Positions 48,871-62,208 of a DNA stretch of 64,000 nucleotides are shown piece by piece. The DNA is from Motacilla alba alba (taxonomy: Eukaryota; Chordata; Aves; Passeriformes; Motacillidae). The DNA lies in assembly GCF_015832195.1 (NCBI RefSeq), contig NC_052017.1, forward strand, positions 77,749,801 through 77,813,800, in the 5' to 3' direction. The notes below the pieces were generated by a model that was given only the letters and a program-made list of their open reading frames with translations, was not told the origin of the DNA and made no database searches. The position numbers were made by a program, and so were the translations under genes. Numbering within the stretch: position 1 is the first letter of the stretch; each line of letters begins with the position of its first letter.

Positions 48871-51800
48871 AATCTTTTAAATTAAAAAATGGTACAGGTA
48901 ACTTTATTGGCACAGAGTAGCATTATTCTTAGAGAGTTGCCTTACAATGGAAGTTTCTCTTGCCTTGCAGATTTGATTTCCAGCTCCTAGATGAATTGCA
49001 AAAATTAGTCCCATGAAGTTCTGGGTAATTCACTTGGCTCCCACTGCTCTTCCAACCCTTCCAGGACTGCAGCCTGTCCAAGGCAAGCACAAAAACCCAA
49101 GCATATTTGCCATTTGATGTGCTATGTAAGCAAATAACATGTCTTTCTTCTGGAAAGAGATGCAAGTCTGACAACTTGTTTCATGCTGCTTAATTTATTT
49201 CAGACCTGAACAGCTAAATGACTTAATCGGTCTCAGCAGCTGACCACTGTGATTTGATGGCCACATATGGTCAAACCCTGAGGGAAAAAGAACGCTGGAG
49301 TTAGCAGGGCAGCCACAACTTTTAAATGCACAAACAACAGGTGAGAACACAAAATCATCTGGTTACCCAAGACAGGCAGCTGCAGACATAGAAAACGTGG
49401 GACAGCTGCTTCCAGTTGGTAGTGTTGACTGTTAGAAAACTAGTTATCCTTAAAAACTTAACATATTTGCAATATATATCCCCAGGAATACATCTGGAAA
49501 GGCACAGAGGGATCTTAATTTCCCTTAGAAACAAAATTCCATCATAATTCAGCTTATCTGTAACAGATGCTCATTCTGGAAAAAAAAATAAACAAAACCC
49601 CCCCAAAAAAAACCAAAAGCAGTCCAATATGGGATTCCCCATCAAAATTCAACTATAAGCTTTGAATAAAAAAGTGACAATCATGTAATTCACAGCATCT
49701 TGGGACTAGATATTGGCCACTCAAACAATACAGAAGAACATAAAGAACATGCTGCTCAATGCAGATGCCAGCTGAATACTGCCACCAGACAAGGAACCTG
49801 GGAATTTGAATTCAGATTAAAAATCTGTGCTTTAAGACTTGAATTCTTCATTTGTTTTGGACAACACAGAACTCCTCTCTTTCCATGAAAAAGACATGCT
49901 ACTTATCAGAAAAATGTTCATATCTAACAAAAGGAACAGTAGCTGACTAGTGGAAGAGTTTGTAATTGATGTCTGAGAAAGACAAAGCAGTTTAGGTATA
50001 GAAACCAAATTGCTGCAAACTTAATCTAAGACTTCTTATTCTATTTTTGCTCAAACCAACTGTCCAATACTGAATTATAGATCTATTTTTCTTTTCCTGA
50101 AGAGTAAAAGAAAATACAAAAGTGGAAAAAGATTTTAAAAGATTCACCAACAGGGTTTAAAATAACCAATAATAGCAGAGAGTGAACAAATGGCTTAAAT
50201 ATGGTAACATGATGGAGAGATAATTTTTTGTCAACCATGAAGTGTAGTTTGACATGAATGTTATTGCTGGCAGTAGGCACCCATAAATAGGATCATCAAG
50301 AGCATGCTAGTGTGCCAGAAGGAGTCATCGCCAGTTGAACAAATTCAGCCCTTGTTTCTTCCCCAGTTCCCTCACTATATTCAACAGCTCTGCAAGAAGA
50401 AACACAGCCCTGAATTCTAACTAGCTTCAATGTACTTGGAGAGCACCTTCCTGAAACCTCCTCAAGCGCAGGGCAAGAAAAAAAGCCGAAGTCTGTCTTT
50501 TCAGCATGCAATTTACTTCAGTTTCACCCATCCAGCTCCACAGTTCCATCCCTCATCAGGTACTGTATTAATATGGAACTTGGGATTTTATTTCAACTAC
50601 AGTGCTATGAAAGAGCAGTGTTTAGTGGTGCACAAGGACACCAACCTCACCTGAGCTACATTTAAAATTACAGACAACAGAACAGAACCAGAAAACCTCA
50701 AACAGGAATCAGAGAAGCTCCCTTAAAGGCCATGAGGGTCAAAAATATGAGTGGGAATCCTGCCTTCCAGTTTCCTTCCCGCATTTCTATGATGTTCTGC
50801 TTGGATGTGCCAAATAGATTTAGCTTTTGATGGGTCAAAACAGAGGGAATTTCTTCTAGGATAAATAAAAACAGGGGTACTTAGAGTTGGAACAAATCTG
50901 AGAACAGTAGGTGCTTTTTAATCCATGAGTTAATTCTGTACAGAAGCAACACAATTAGATAAGAACTTTCAAAGCAATCTAAAGTCATTAAACAACCAAA
51001 TCCTCAGGTGAATTATTGTCATCAGCTGACCTTTAAGGAGACAAATAGCAAGCTTAACACTTGTAAAGATGTTTTTAAGCATTTAAGAAATGGGGACAAA
51101 AATTTGAAGTGATGCTTGAGTTTACAAATATATGTCAAGGACTTAACTTTTGGCACACATAAGTGAACCAAGTACTTTGAAACTCAAAGTTTCAAGCCTA
51201 ATAACTGACCAATGTAGATGTAAAGGCACTTTGGACTTCATTCACCTGAACTTATGGCTGAGTAGTCAATACTGAAGAGAAATATCTCAGCATAAGGAAA
51301 CCATTGATCATAACAATATTTGCTAGGTCATAAAAATATGATTATACTGACACAAGCCTGTTCTAAATCAACACTAAGTGTTGGGGTTTAATACCATTTA
51401 TGCAGCAAACATACTCACTGAGAATGATGATCTACTTTGTTTATGCTCATTTTGAATGCTTTTCTCCTCAAATGATTTACAGTTTCATTTTGTCTTCCAA
51501 GGCTCAGTTCCTAGAATTCTTAAACTGCTCCAACTCAGCCACTTCCATATCATCCATTAGTTGTTTCAATAAAGTTGTGGATTTACAATGCCCACTCAGC
51601 ACTCCTATCACTGACTCACGTTCTCATCAGCAAGCAAGTTCTGACCAGTAACAGTTTCCCCCCAAAACTGAGCCCTGCATTACCTGCACAAGGCACCTTG
51701 CCAGCATGCACGTTGGCACCAATTGGGCACCCAATTTTAACCTCCTCCCAGGAGCCACTTCAAGACTTTTTTGGAGATTCCAACATTTAGTCATGCCTAG

Positions 51801-53339
51801 TCCTGCACTCCTCAAGCATCCAGTCTCCTTGAAATCTCAAATCAGTTGGACAATACCAGGAATGCAGTTAATGCATCTGCCTTCCTTCACATTTCCTCCT
51901 GCCTTACACAAAATATCTCCCACCTTAAGGCAGCTTTGCAAATTCCATTCCTCCTAGAGCCAGGAAGAACTGGGAAACACAATACACACTCAGCCTGAGA
52001 GAAACTAAATTAGAATATGTTAGTTGCATCCATGTTAACATTGGAAAACCATCCATTTCTCCCAATACAGAGCCAAGGTATCTACAGAAGGGTCTCAGAA
52101 GGTTCAGTATTACTCTGCAGATCTTTGAATCTCCCCAAACCAGAAAGACTGCTCTCTAACATTGATAAACAAATACCATCTGAAAGGTTACCACCTTTAA
52201 ATAACACTGAAAAAGGACTCCATGGTACTGCTGACTTGAGTGGTTATCACAATGGAGCAGACTGAAAGAGCAACACCTAAACATTTGTGTGTACATCACA
52301 GGTTCTATAAGAAAACAAACAAACAAACAAAAAAAAAACCCCAAAAAACAAAAAACAACGTGATAGAATCACTACTCTTTTTCCTCCAATCTTTTAATGC
52401 TGTTTCCTATGGAGTTCTTCACTAATGTGTGCAGAATATCCAACTACTGCTATAAATTCAGATGTTAGTTTGCTACACTGTGACTTTTAGTTTGCTAAAG
52501 ACATGCTGAAGTTGGAACAGTTGCTTTTAAATTAACTTTTGTCATTTGCAATAATTTCTATTGCCTGTTTTCTTACATTTAAGCTTTATATCTAGTGTAA
52601 GAGAAAATTAAGATGCATGTTATATTAATATAAGGAATACTTAGGCTTGCACATAGGCTCCATCACTTGAAGATGTGATAGGTGTTTTTGAGCTCTAACT
52701 GTAAAAGTCCACTGATCACCCAGTTCTTCAAAGAGGGATCCCTCTTAAATCTTGCATGGTTGGAATGATCACAAAATGTAAAGAAACACCAGGAAATAAA
52801 AATAGCAAAGTGTAGATTGGTGCCATTGCTCCCAGACACGAGCAAGCTATGGTGTTAACATATCCATTCAATTTGCTTGAATGTCTGAATCCCAACACAA
52901 TTCTCCTCCAAGCACAGTGTGTGGTTAGCTTTTAAATGGACCGGTCTTTGCTTCTCATATACTTATCACTCATCTGATCATACAGCTTAAATGTGAAATG
53001 CACCATTTTTTCCCAAACAATTCCCTTAAGATTCATGCCATTCACATTACTAATAGGCATACCCATTTTACTCCTCAGTTTCTTGCTAGTATGTTAGGCC
53101 TAGTAGCTTCTAAAAAGTTAACCAAAACAATACTCTCCAAATTTAAACTTCTTCAAGTTCAGTCAATATTCAAGTCTTAAAAACAAAGAATCCAAAACCA
53201 AAAATAAAAAAGCAAACAAAAAATGAGGGTTTTTTCCATTATTTTACTACCTCAATGTGACTAAAACAAGTATCCTATATCATTATGCAATATCCACTTT
53301 GTATAAATGCAAACAAGTCCAGATTAAAGACAAAAGGCA
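48871..53339. other. Unique non-coding DNA
   Basis: No gene recognised. Small A-rich patches occur at 49580-49588 and, with four AAAC units, at about 52313-52338. Frames of up to 83 codons on both strands look random. Confidence 0.6.
52313..52338. repeat. (AAAC)4 and A10
   Basis: Four AAAC units followed by ten adenines, in a G-poor stretch. Confidence 0.85.
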
Positions 53340-53363
53340 TGTGTGTGTGTGTGTGTGTGTGTG
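53340..53363. repeat. (TG)12 microsatellite
   Basis: Twelve uninterrupted TG dinucleotides, ending where GTGAGTG breaks the repeat. It is likely to vary in length between individuals. Confidence 0.96.
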
Positions 53364-56300
53364 AGTGAAATCAGGCCCATCAGTCACTTCATAGCTTACA
53401 CACAGAGAAATATGCTAGCAATGCTCTGCTCTGCCACTTCAAAACACAGCAAAACAAACCTCATCAGCTGCTATACACAGACTGATATCAGGGAAATTCC
53501 TGAGTTAAGAAAGCAATGCACACAGACTCCTTCTTCTGCCTGTATGCCTCTGGGAATAAGTTGTATATCATTGTTAAATAAATCAAAACTCATTACCAAG
53601 TCATATAATCTGCCTTCATGAGAAACAACCAAAATGTCATGTACTAGTAAGAATAACTCTCTGTGCCTAACATTACCTTTCTTCTTACTTCAAGAGGTTC
53701 CCCTCTAATACTTATTTCATACACTCATTACATTCCTAGCAAATGCTCAGATACATCTTAATTCCTGCAGAGTGAGTGCCATCCCTCTGAGTGTAAAGGT
53801 CAAATTTTGCTCTCTCATCAAAGCGATGCTTTGGAAGCCCCGAGTTAAACTGAGATAATATGAACAAAACTGAACCAAATGGCTTCATATATTGGTAATC
53901 AGCCAGTCTGCCAGCTGTGCTACTGGAGCAAAGTAAGTTGTCTGCCAATTCTTGAGCAGGTATGTGCTTTCCATATGAAGAACCAAGGCTCTTGAATCCA
54001 GAGGATTATGTTTAGATAACTTCTATACTACTTACACTACAGTAAATTTTCTCAGGCAGACTATATATGGTCAGGGAGCATTATCTGGCTGATGCACATT
54101 TAGTAATGTAGGTCCCACATTAAGACAAAAAGAGTTTTTGTTAGAAGTAGCACTAAGCAAAACGAATGAATTTAGGGGCACATTTCATTCCAAGTAGGAT
54201 TGAACCCTACATCACAGGTTTTTGCGAGGTTAGTGCCTGATGCAACAGTTTCTACAAAACACTGAACATTGCTCTGCAAGCAGAGGGTGAGATAGATCAG
54301 CTTGAAGTTGTGAAATCCTTAGAGAAAAAACAATAGCAAGAGTCACTGAACTTTTCACTGTTTCCAGCTAAATCTGCCAAATCAAACCCAATTGTTTAAG
54401 ATTGTTTTCTTCTTTATCCAAAATAAGACTTTAGCTTATTAATACACAAAATCTTCAACTATTTATTCTGCTCAAAGCATATGCAGATTACATTTCTTAA
54501 AGACCTGATACTGCTTTGGTCTCTGCTGTCACACTCAGAAAACCCATCCATTGTGTTGTGCACCACAGGAGAATTGCACCAAAGATAAAAACCCAAACCA
54601 GCATTTTTCCTACACACACAAGTTGCTGCATGCTTTTAGAAAACACATCCTGGTAACTTCCCACCAGAAAGGATAAAGATAGGTTCCAAGCTAAGCCACA
54701 CAGGAAAAATTTTACATAAAGTATTTAATCTACTAAAACAGTATTGTTCATTTAAATAATTTACTAGTTGTACAGCTAAGACATTCCTTCAAAACTTGTG
54801 CGTAAACCCTGAGTCAGTTGGGAGCTTTCATCTACATGGCCTGTTTTGAAATCTGGTATGAGATGAGTGCTGATGAATAAAATTTTTCACAAGGCATTTT
54901 TGCCATGTAGTTTTGCATGACTGAAATAATTTTTTTACCCTGCACTCATTGACAGTTGTATTAAATCTGATGAATATGACCATTTCCACTACACTGTCAG
55001 ATTCTAGTGAAATGTGAGTTTTCAGTGGTTCAAGAACTGCAGCTGTCAAATACAATTTAAAACTGCACCCAAACAATGACACAACATTATTTCAGTATTT
55101 CAGAGATATCTTAAAATAAGACTCCTTAATAAAATATCCACTCTTTGCATGAGCAAAGTCCCATTAGAAACCCCCACTAATTAATAACTTATATTCTTAA
55201 AATAATTTTAAGACGTCTCAGATTTCAGACTCTGAATTGAGCTAAAGCCCGAGAGGCAAACTGCAGGTTTAATTCAGTGTAAGAGATTCTCATAATTTTC
55301 ATTAAGTATGTTATCTGGAGAGAAAACTGATGACTTCCAGAGTACAAAGGCCTTGACTTCCAAGAACTTACTGTTCTGTCAGATCTCTTAGTATCACCTA
55401 AGAAAGAGGCAAGAGCAGAACAGCTCATTGTTCCATGTCAGAGCTGCTCAAAATTTTTACTTCTCCTGCCATACATGTTTCCTCTTTACTGATTCTATTC
55501 TGGATAGGAAGCACAATTCCTGCGGACAAGGTAATTGCTTAATTATTGCAGCCTGCTTACCTTCCAAAGCAAACTAATCCAAAAGAAATCAGAGGAAAAC
55601 AGAAAGCAACTGATTGCATCTCATGAGCCAGAGCATTGAAAACAGTGCAAAAAAACCAAATAGGATAATGATCAAAAGATATTTTTCTAGTACCAGTGCC
55701 ACAGAATTCATGAAATGTTTAAAGGAAACTTTCAGATTAGCATTTGGTAGTTTGTGCTCATGTCTTCTGTTCCCCTTCCTCCCCCATGTTACTCTGTGGC
55801 AATGTCTGTCTGGTAAAACCTTGGCAAGCACAGATGTATACTCTTTAAAACTAACACTATGAATCAAAGTTTATTCCTAGGCAACCGGAGTATGGCAATA
55901 ATAATCACTACTGGTCTTCTACAAGACTTTGACCACAAGAGGACATATTAGGAGCAGCATCCTTAGTTCCATCCTCAAAGAGAATCTCCATTCAACCGAA
56001 ACTGCCCACTGAGGGCCAAATGGGAATACAATTCTTTTGTGCAAGGTGCTTCAGGGAGAACACATTCTACCCACTCACCATTTTTGGCCAGTAGCATTCT
56101 GAGCTAAGTTTGAATTGCTGTTTTAAAGACAGAGCTAAAACCACCCAAAATACAGTTGTTTCCTTTTTCTTCAATTCATGTTAAACAAGAAAGGTAAGAC
56201 CTGAACTCTTTATGCTTTAATGTGCAGCATTACTCTGCATGGGCATCTTGCTTGTACCTCCTCTCAGAATTTGGACAGAATTACTTACAATAATATTCTT

Positions 56301-59300
56301 TACAAGTGCTGCTGTTTGCAGACTCATTCTCATTTAACAGTTAATTGAAGTTTCTAAAAAGAAGCAGCATGCTGAGCAATTCTGCATTCTCTTATCACAC
56401 ACATAGGTTTAAGCATTTCAAAAAGTCAGCTCTGCAAAGTGAACTAGTCTGAACATGAAGCTCCATTTGTTTTTTATTGTACAACCTTCAGAAAAGGCTG
56501 AGTAAATTAGCATTATTCTCCAAGCAGTACTTGTGCAATTCCTTTGAAAGCCTTAATAAATGGCTGCCAATTAAATACATTTCTGCCAAAAATTAATTAT
56601 TTCACTAGTATAATAAAAAATTGGTAGGACATGCCGTATTAATACATCTTTCACACAATACATTAACTCAGTGATACTTCAGCATGAGAATGAAGTAACT
56701 TTTGAAAAATACTGTCCTCTTTCTTAAAGCAGTGCTACCATCAACACACACGGCACAATACCTACTTGTTCTGTGTTCTGCTTCAAAGCAGCCCCTACAT
56801 CAAGACATTTCCATGTTTGCTGCCTGAAACAATTACAGCAACAATGTAACACTGGACCTTCTCACTCCAAACTCCTTCCCCAAAATGGGACAGAGGAATT
56901 CCCCTCTTCAGTGTGAGGGACCACCAGGTAATACAGGTTTTGGAGCAAGGCTCTCAGTGGAAGTCTGTCTGAAATGGACCCACTTCTGTGGACAGTGGGA
57001 GGATTTGAAGAAACCAGGCAAATGGTATTTGACCTTTGCTCTTAAAACAAGCAGAAAAAAACCCAAATGCCTGAAACTCACTGGGTGGCACATGTAGACC
57101 CTTTATGCAAAGCTTTGTTTTCCTCTTTCAGTAATGCTTGAACAGTCAGAGAAAGCAACATGCAAGAAGGAAGTTTTATTGTCCAGCTATCTGACACTGC
57201 ATGCTCCCTGGAGGCTTCCTCTGAGATTATCTTGTTGTGCTTAGGTGGGTCACAATGTGTTTCTGTAAAACATTTCACTATACTTGGAAAAAAAAGCCTT
57301 AACAGCTGTCTCAGGGAAAATGACCATGAATAAATGTCAGGCTGCTTTTCCTAAAAAGTGGCAGTAGTGAACTCTATCAGCAGTGTTTGAAATGCCTGCT
57401 AGACTGGCAGCTCTTGAGTCAAACACACCAAGTACCTCCAAGCACTCTGCAGTTATCCAGCCCTGAGATAATTATCACTCCTAGATTATGCCAGTGCAGC
57501 CAATAAAATAAGTTTATTGGAAGCTTCTGTTTACATACAACCCCTAAGGTACTCTCGTTTTGAAGAGGTTGCTCAAAAATGGTGTCAGCACAGCTTCAGC
57601 TTTAAGAGATACATCTTCAAGCAGGGCTTCTCTGACCTGACCTAATAAAATAACTTATCCTCAAATGAAAGTAATATTTGTAGAATCCCTATGTGATCTT
57701 AAAACAAGAGTCATTATTTTTCCATACTTGCAAAAGAGAAGTGATACTTATTTTAAATACTTAAATGCATCCTCCCTCTTTTTCTCTGCAGGAAAAGCCC
57801 ATTATTTTCACAGCTGAAAGCAATAATTTCTAAATGGGAAAACATTTCCAAACAAGAAACTTCTGATTATCACCAAGCTGCTCAGTTTTGTTTGGGTTTT
57901 TTTTTTGTTCCCCTCCTCCACAAACAACCCTTGGCAGAGAGGGTGGAATTTAGGTGTGTAAGAACACACATTTACAGGCAATAAGCTCTTCAAAGCATGT
58001 ATGATTTCTCCAAAAAGCACCATTAATACAGTTCACATTTTGGCACAAGTGTGCTTAGGACAGGAAAAGTCCTAAGCATTTCCACCTAGTATTTGGGAGA
58101 GGAATGTGAACATCTTTCAAAGTCTTACCTATTGGGTCATAGCAATGATCATATTCTTCTTCATAAAGAAGAATCAGATGTTAGTTTCTGCAAGAACCAT
58201 CCTTCCCCTAAACGTTCTTAAAGGCTGAATTCTGCTAACTGAAAACATTAGCACTGGTTTCATACAGGCTCTTCTCCTCTGCCAGTCCCATGGCTGTTCT
58301 TACAAGCAACCACCAAGCAGTAATCATGCAGCCAAAGATAACCTAGAATAAGCCAAATCTCTTCTCACAATCTTGTGCCTACACAGACGTAAATATTTGG
58401 AACCCCATTCATATCAGAGCATTAGCAAATTATTCCTGCGCTAGTCTACTACCAGAATGCTTGAAAACTTGGACAAGATGTATCAGAGGCAAAGGCCTGA
58501 AGGATGAAAGCAAATTTGATATGACACAGAATGTCATAAAATATAGATCCATTAATATCACGGGAAAACCAAAATACAGCTGTCCAGAAAATAATCAGGA
58601 GGTTACACTAATTACAGCTCTTTTCTCTGCTTGACATTTCACCACAATACAATGACTACTTTTTCAGCTGCTGGTAGGACTTATACTAGGTTTTCCTAAT
58701 TTGAACAGAATGATAGCAAAGTGAATTAAGAGACTTGCTTTTCCACCAGGTGTCAGAGAAGAACACAACTCCATTTTCACAAAAGACATTCTAGGCAGAT
58801 TACAGATGTTTACAGATGCAGCCAGCTGGAAAAACAGAATGGGCTGGGCTGTAACCTCTTCCTTTCTAGAAGAGGTATTTTCATCTAGAGATGAAAATAG
58901 TGGAAAGATTTCCCCCCTGCCCCAAAAACATCATATCAAGTTGGTGGACCCAGCTCTTGGGTTTTAAGTCCTAGAGGACATAATGTTCTCAAAAGTGGCA
59001 GACTTGACTCTGAGAAAAAATGCAGTAGCTGAAAATGCAGCCTATGATTTTTTCTTTCAGCTCAATTTTATGACTAACCCTAACATCTACAAGTCATGCC
59101 TGGTTGAAGTCTTTCAGTGTTTTTATCCCTTTTCCCTCATTGTCATAAAATAGTTATTATACAAGGGTGTATATATAACTTTACATTAACAGTAGGAAAA
59201 GTGATGTCTCTAGACTAATATCTACAATACACTCCTTATCAGATAAGAAGACCTTTCCTACAAATACAGCCTTCAGAGAGGAAACTGTCCAAAGAGAGTT

Positions 59301-61076
59301 GACAATAACTCAAGAGTCGCTATTATGGAGAAAGTCTCATTTCTCAGTTTTTATCCAAAACTAATCCACCCAGAATGAAATTTCACAAACTGGATTCTTA
59401 AGACACCAGTGCACATTTCTAGACCATTAACTAGGTTCATGGCTTTAATTCTACAGACAAAAGAAGGTATTTCAAAAGCTTAACCACAAACAGTTCTCAA
59501 GACCTCTAACTATTAGTAAGAAAAGACTGGTGACCCTCCATCCTGAAGTGCACCCATTAAAAATTCATACTCATGACAAATGGCCACAAAGAAAAGAAAC
59601 AGATTCCCACTGGATGGGAATTCTCTCTGCAGCTGGCATGAGGACACATCACCACTGGAGAGAGAAACATTCCATTTTTCAACATCTACAGACATTGTGG
59701 CTAGGAAAGTGCAAGTTTATGTGGAGTATGCTTAGATCTACCAGAAAAAATAAGAAAAGAAACAAAAAAATTAAGTTATACTGTACAATTTGGACAATTG
59801 AGACAATAGTTTAACCCAGTGGTACCCCACAGAATCCCACAGAACTGGCACCTCCAAAAGAATCCAAGTAAAACCATGGTTGTGAGGTAATGCTGTGCTT
59901 GTCCTTTCTCCAAGAAATCTGGCTCTACATAGCTTGACAAACTCCTGTGCAAAGAATGATGGATGAAAAAGGAGAGGCAAGGAGCAGGAAGACCACAGTG
60001 GAAAGACTGGCTCTGATCAAGCACTGGTGTTGACTTTAAAAGTTGAAAAGTAATCTTTGTCCTAGAATGCTAGATCACAGCTAACTGTCCACTCAAGGTA
60101 GCTGTTTTTCGGGGTAGAGGGAGTTGGATGATGGAGACTAACACAGAGATTAAACCCCCTCTTTCATAAATTTTCTCAAAGCCTCACAACACAGGGTAGT
60201 GAAAAAGAGCATAAACTTGCAGACTGGAGGCAGAAAAAAACATGGGTGAGTTAGGTATGCAAAAGAAATGAAATTAATTTCTGTAGGTATAAGATTCAAT
60301 GCAGACAAGAAAAAATAAAGTTTAGAGTTTTAAGGATCCAAAAGAGCACAACTGGGTACAGTAAACATATAAGATTTATGGGAGGGGAAAAACAGAGGCA
60401 TGAAGATAGAAAAATAATGTTTCATTCTAATTCTCAACACCAAGCCTAAATACCTGAAAGCAGGGATGTGCTTGCCAGAGAGAATGTTTAGTGGTGATGT
60501 GAATGGCAAGGGGAAGGCAATTCAACATGTGGAGCCAGCCACTCAACAGTTTTTACACAGTTACTGTCTTTCCCACCCTCAGTGTTCTGTGCACAGCCCA
60601 GCAGAATTAATTTCAACCCATTTACAAGCAGGTTACTAGCCAGAGGACACATCCTAACTGGGTTAGGATAAAAGATAGACTCTGGGAGAATGTCATGTTA
60701 ATCTCCTCCAGTACACTCTATAACAAATTCTCTGTAGCCTTTTGGAGCTCAGCAGGAACAGCTCCATTCTCTTCAGCTTCATATTCCTGAGTCCTGAAGG
60801 TGATCATCACTCCTTTTCTTTCCCTGCATACTAAGCAGGCAAAGAGGTTTGCCAGTGGGCACCTGGGTATACCTTTTGTGGCACAATTATAGTGGTACCC
60901 TTCCACACCAAAGAAGCACCCTTCTGCAGACAAGGCTGTTGATGCACCACAGCCCACCCTGAGACATAACCATTAAATGGGATGAACCACACAGGGTTGA
61001 TCCATCAACTGACCAGGTTTGATTAAACCTATGACAGCAATTCCATACTTAACACTGAGCCAAGAGACCTGTACCT
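53364..61076. other. Unique non-coding DNA
   Basis: No gene or transposon recognised in about 7.7 kb. A T10 run lies at 57897-57906. A 9-bp perfect hairpin at 58153-58174 is within chance. The cysteine-containing frame at 60718-60957 (-) begins with GTG and has no splice or domain evidence. Confidence 0.6.
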
Positions 61077-61575
61077 ATCATAGAACCATAGAATATGCTG
61101 AGTTGGAAGGGACCATCAAGATCATTGAATTCAATTCCTGGCCCTGCACAGGACACCCCAAGAATCAGACCATGTGCCTGACAGCATTGTCCAAATACTT
61201 CTTGAGCTCTGTGAACTCTGCCAGGCTTGGGGCTGTGACCATTTCCCTGGGGAGCCTGTCCCAGTGCTCAATCACCCTCTGGGTAAAAAATCTTTACTAA
61301 GCCTCCCATGACCCAGTTTCAGGCTATTTCTTTCAGTCCTCTCACTGGTCACCACAGAAGAGATCAGTGTCTTCCCCTCCCCTTCCCTTTGTGAGGATGT
61401 TGAAGAGCACAGCACAGCGAGTGCTCCCCTCAGCTTCCTTTTTTCCAGGCTGAACAAACCAAGTGACTTCAACTGCTCCCTCTCCAGACCTTCCACCATC
61501 CTCATGGCCCTCCTTTGGATGCTCCCTAATGGCTTTATACCCTTCTTATTGATTGTATTTCTCTCAACTGACAGC
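61077..61575 (-). mobile_element. CR1 LINE 3' end, minus strand
   Basis: The plus strand opens with the reverse complement of the CR1 3' tail (ATCATAGAACCATAGAAT at 61077-61094), followed by GAGTTGGAAGGGACCATCAAGATCATTG, CCTGGCCCTGCACAGGACACCCCAAGAATCA, CCCTGGGGAGCCTGTCCCAGTGC, CACCCTCTGGGTAAAAAATCTTT and TCACTGGTCACCA. The minus-strand frame at 61272-61505 still reads like the ORF2 C-terminus (VEGLERE..LGLFSLEKRKLRG, then LKLGHGRLSKDF). The 3' UTR wording differs from the 1668 copy, so this is a different CR1 subfamily and, judged by eye, one of the better-preserved copies in the window. It is 5'-truncated near 61575. Confidence 0.94.
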
Positions 61576-62009
61576 CTTGAAAATAAAAATGCAGAAAGCT
61601 ACTCAGGCAATAGATTTGAAGTACAGGTGTTAAGCTTTTAATCGCTTAGCAGTTTTTCATTTGTGGGGTGGAGGGCAGGAATTAAGGCAAGATGATTTTA
61701 ATCATAGTTCAGGAATTGCATTTTCTGTTTTGCACCTTTACATACTCCCAGATTTGGACAAGACAACAGTGTTTTTAGCAGCTACTTCCTTAGCCTGAAG
61801 TCTGACCTAATCCTATCTAAGGTCTGTAACTTGACAAAGGAAAGAAATTACTGTAAAGTAATTAACATTGGAGAAAAAGTTTTCACATTCCAGCTAGGGA
61901 ATGAGAGACCAGAAAAAGAACACAGGGGATCAAACTCATGGTTTTACACAAGACACCCACAGCATAGCAAAAGTCACTTGGTGTGACACACTGTGACTGC
62001 GTGACCATC
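61576..62009. other. Spacer between two CR1 3' ends
   Basis: About 435 bases of ordinary AT-rich DNA with no gene seen. Confidence 0.6.
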
Positions 62010-62208
62010 TTTTTCAAGGTAATTATGAAGGACTGGCACAGGTTGCCCAGGAAAGTGGTGGAGTCATCATCCCTGGAGGTATTTTAAAAGACTTAAAAGA
62101 CTTAGGTGCCTAGGGACACAGTTTAGTGGTGGACTTGGCAGTGCTGGGTTAAATGGTTGGACTCAATGATTTTTAAAGGCCTTTTTCAAACGAAACAATT
62201 CCATGATT
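62010..62208 (+). mobile_element. CR1 LINE 3' end, plus strand
   Basis: A short sense copy: ACTGGCACAGGTTGCCCAGGAAAGTGGTGGAGTCATCATCCCTGGAGGTATTT, then AGGGACACAGTTTAGTGGTGGACTTGGCAGTGCTGGGTTAAATGGTTGGACTCAATGAT, ending AACAATTCCATGATTT, a decayed tail. It contains the last codons of ORF2 and the 3' UTR. The wording is that of the subfamily at 1668-2735, not of its close neighbour at 61077-61575. A local duplication of AAAAGACTT occurs at about 62086-62104. Confidence 0.92.

Noticed and set aside
58153..58174. Perfect 9-bp hairpin with CATA loop
   Set aside because: Within chance expectation and made of simple CTT/AAG sequence.
60718..60957. 79-codon minus frame whose first residues look like a myristoylation signal (MGCGAS)
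   Set aside because: The first codon is GTG, so the initiator methionine is not real. No splice sites or homologous domain were recognised.
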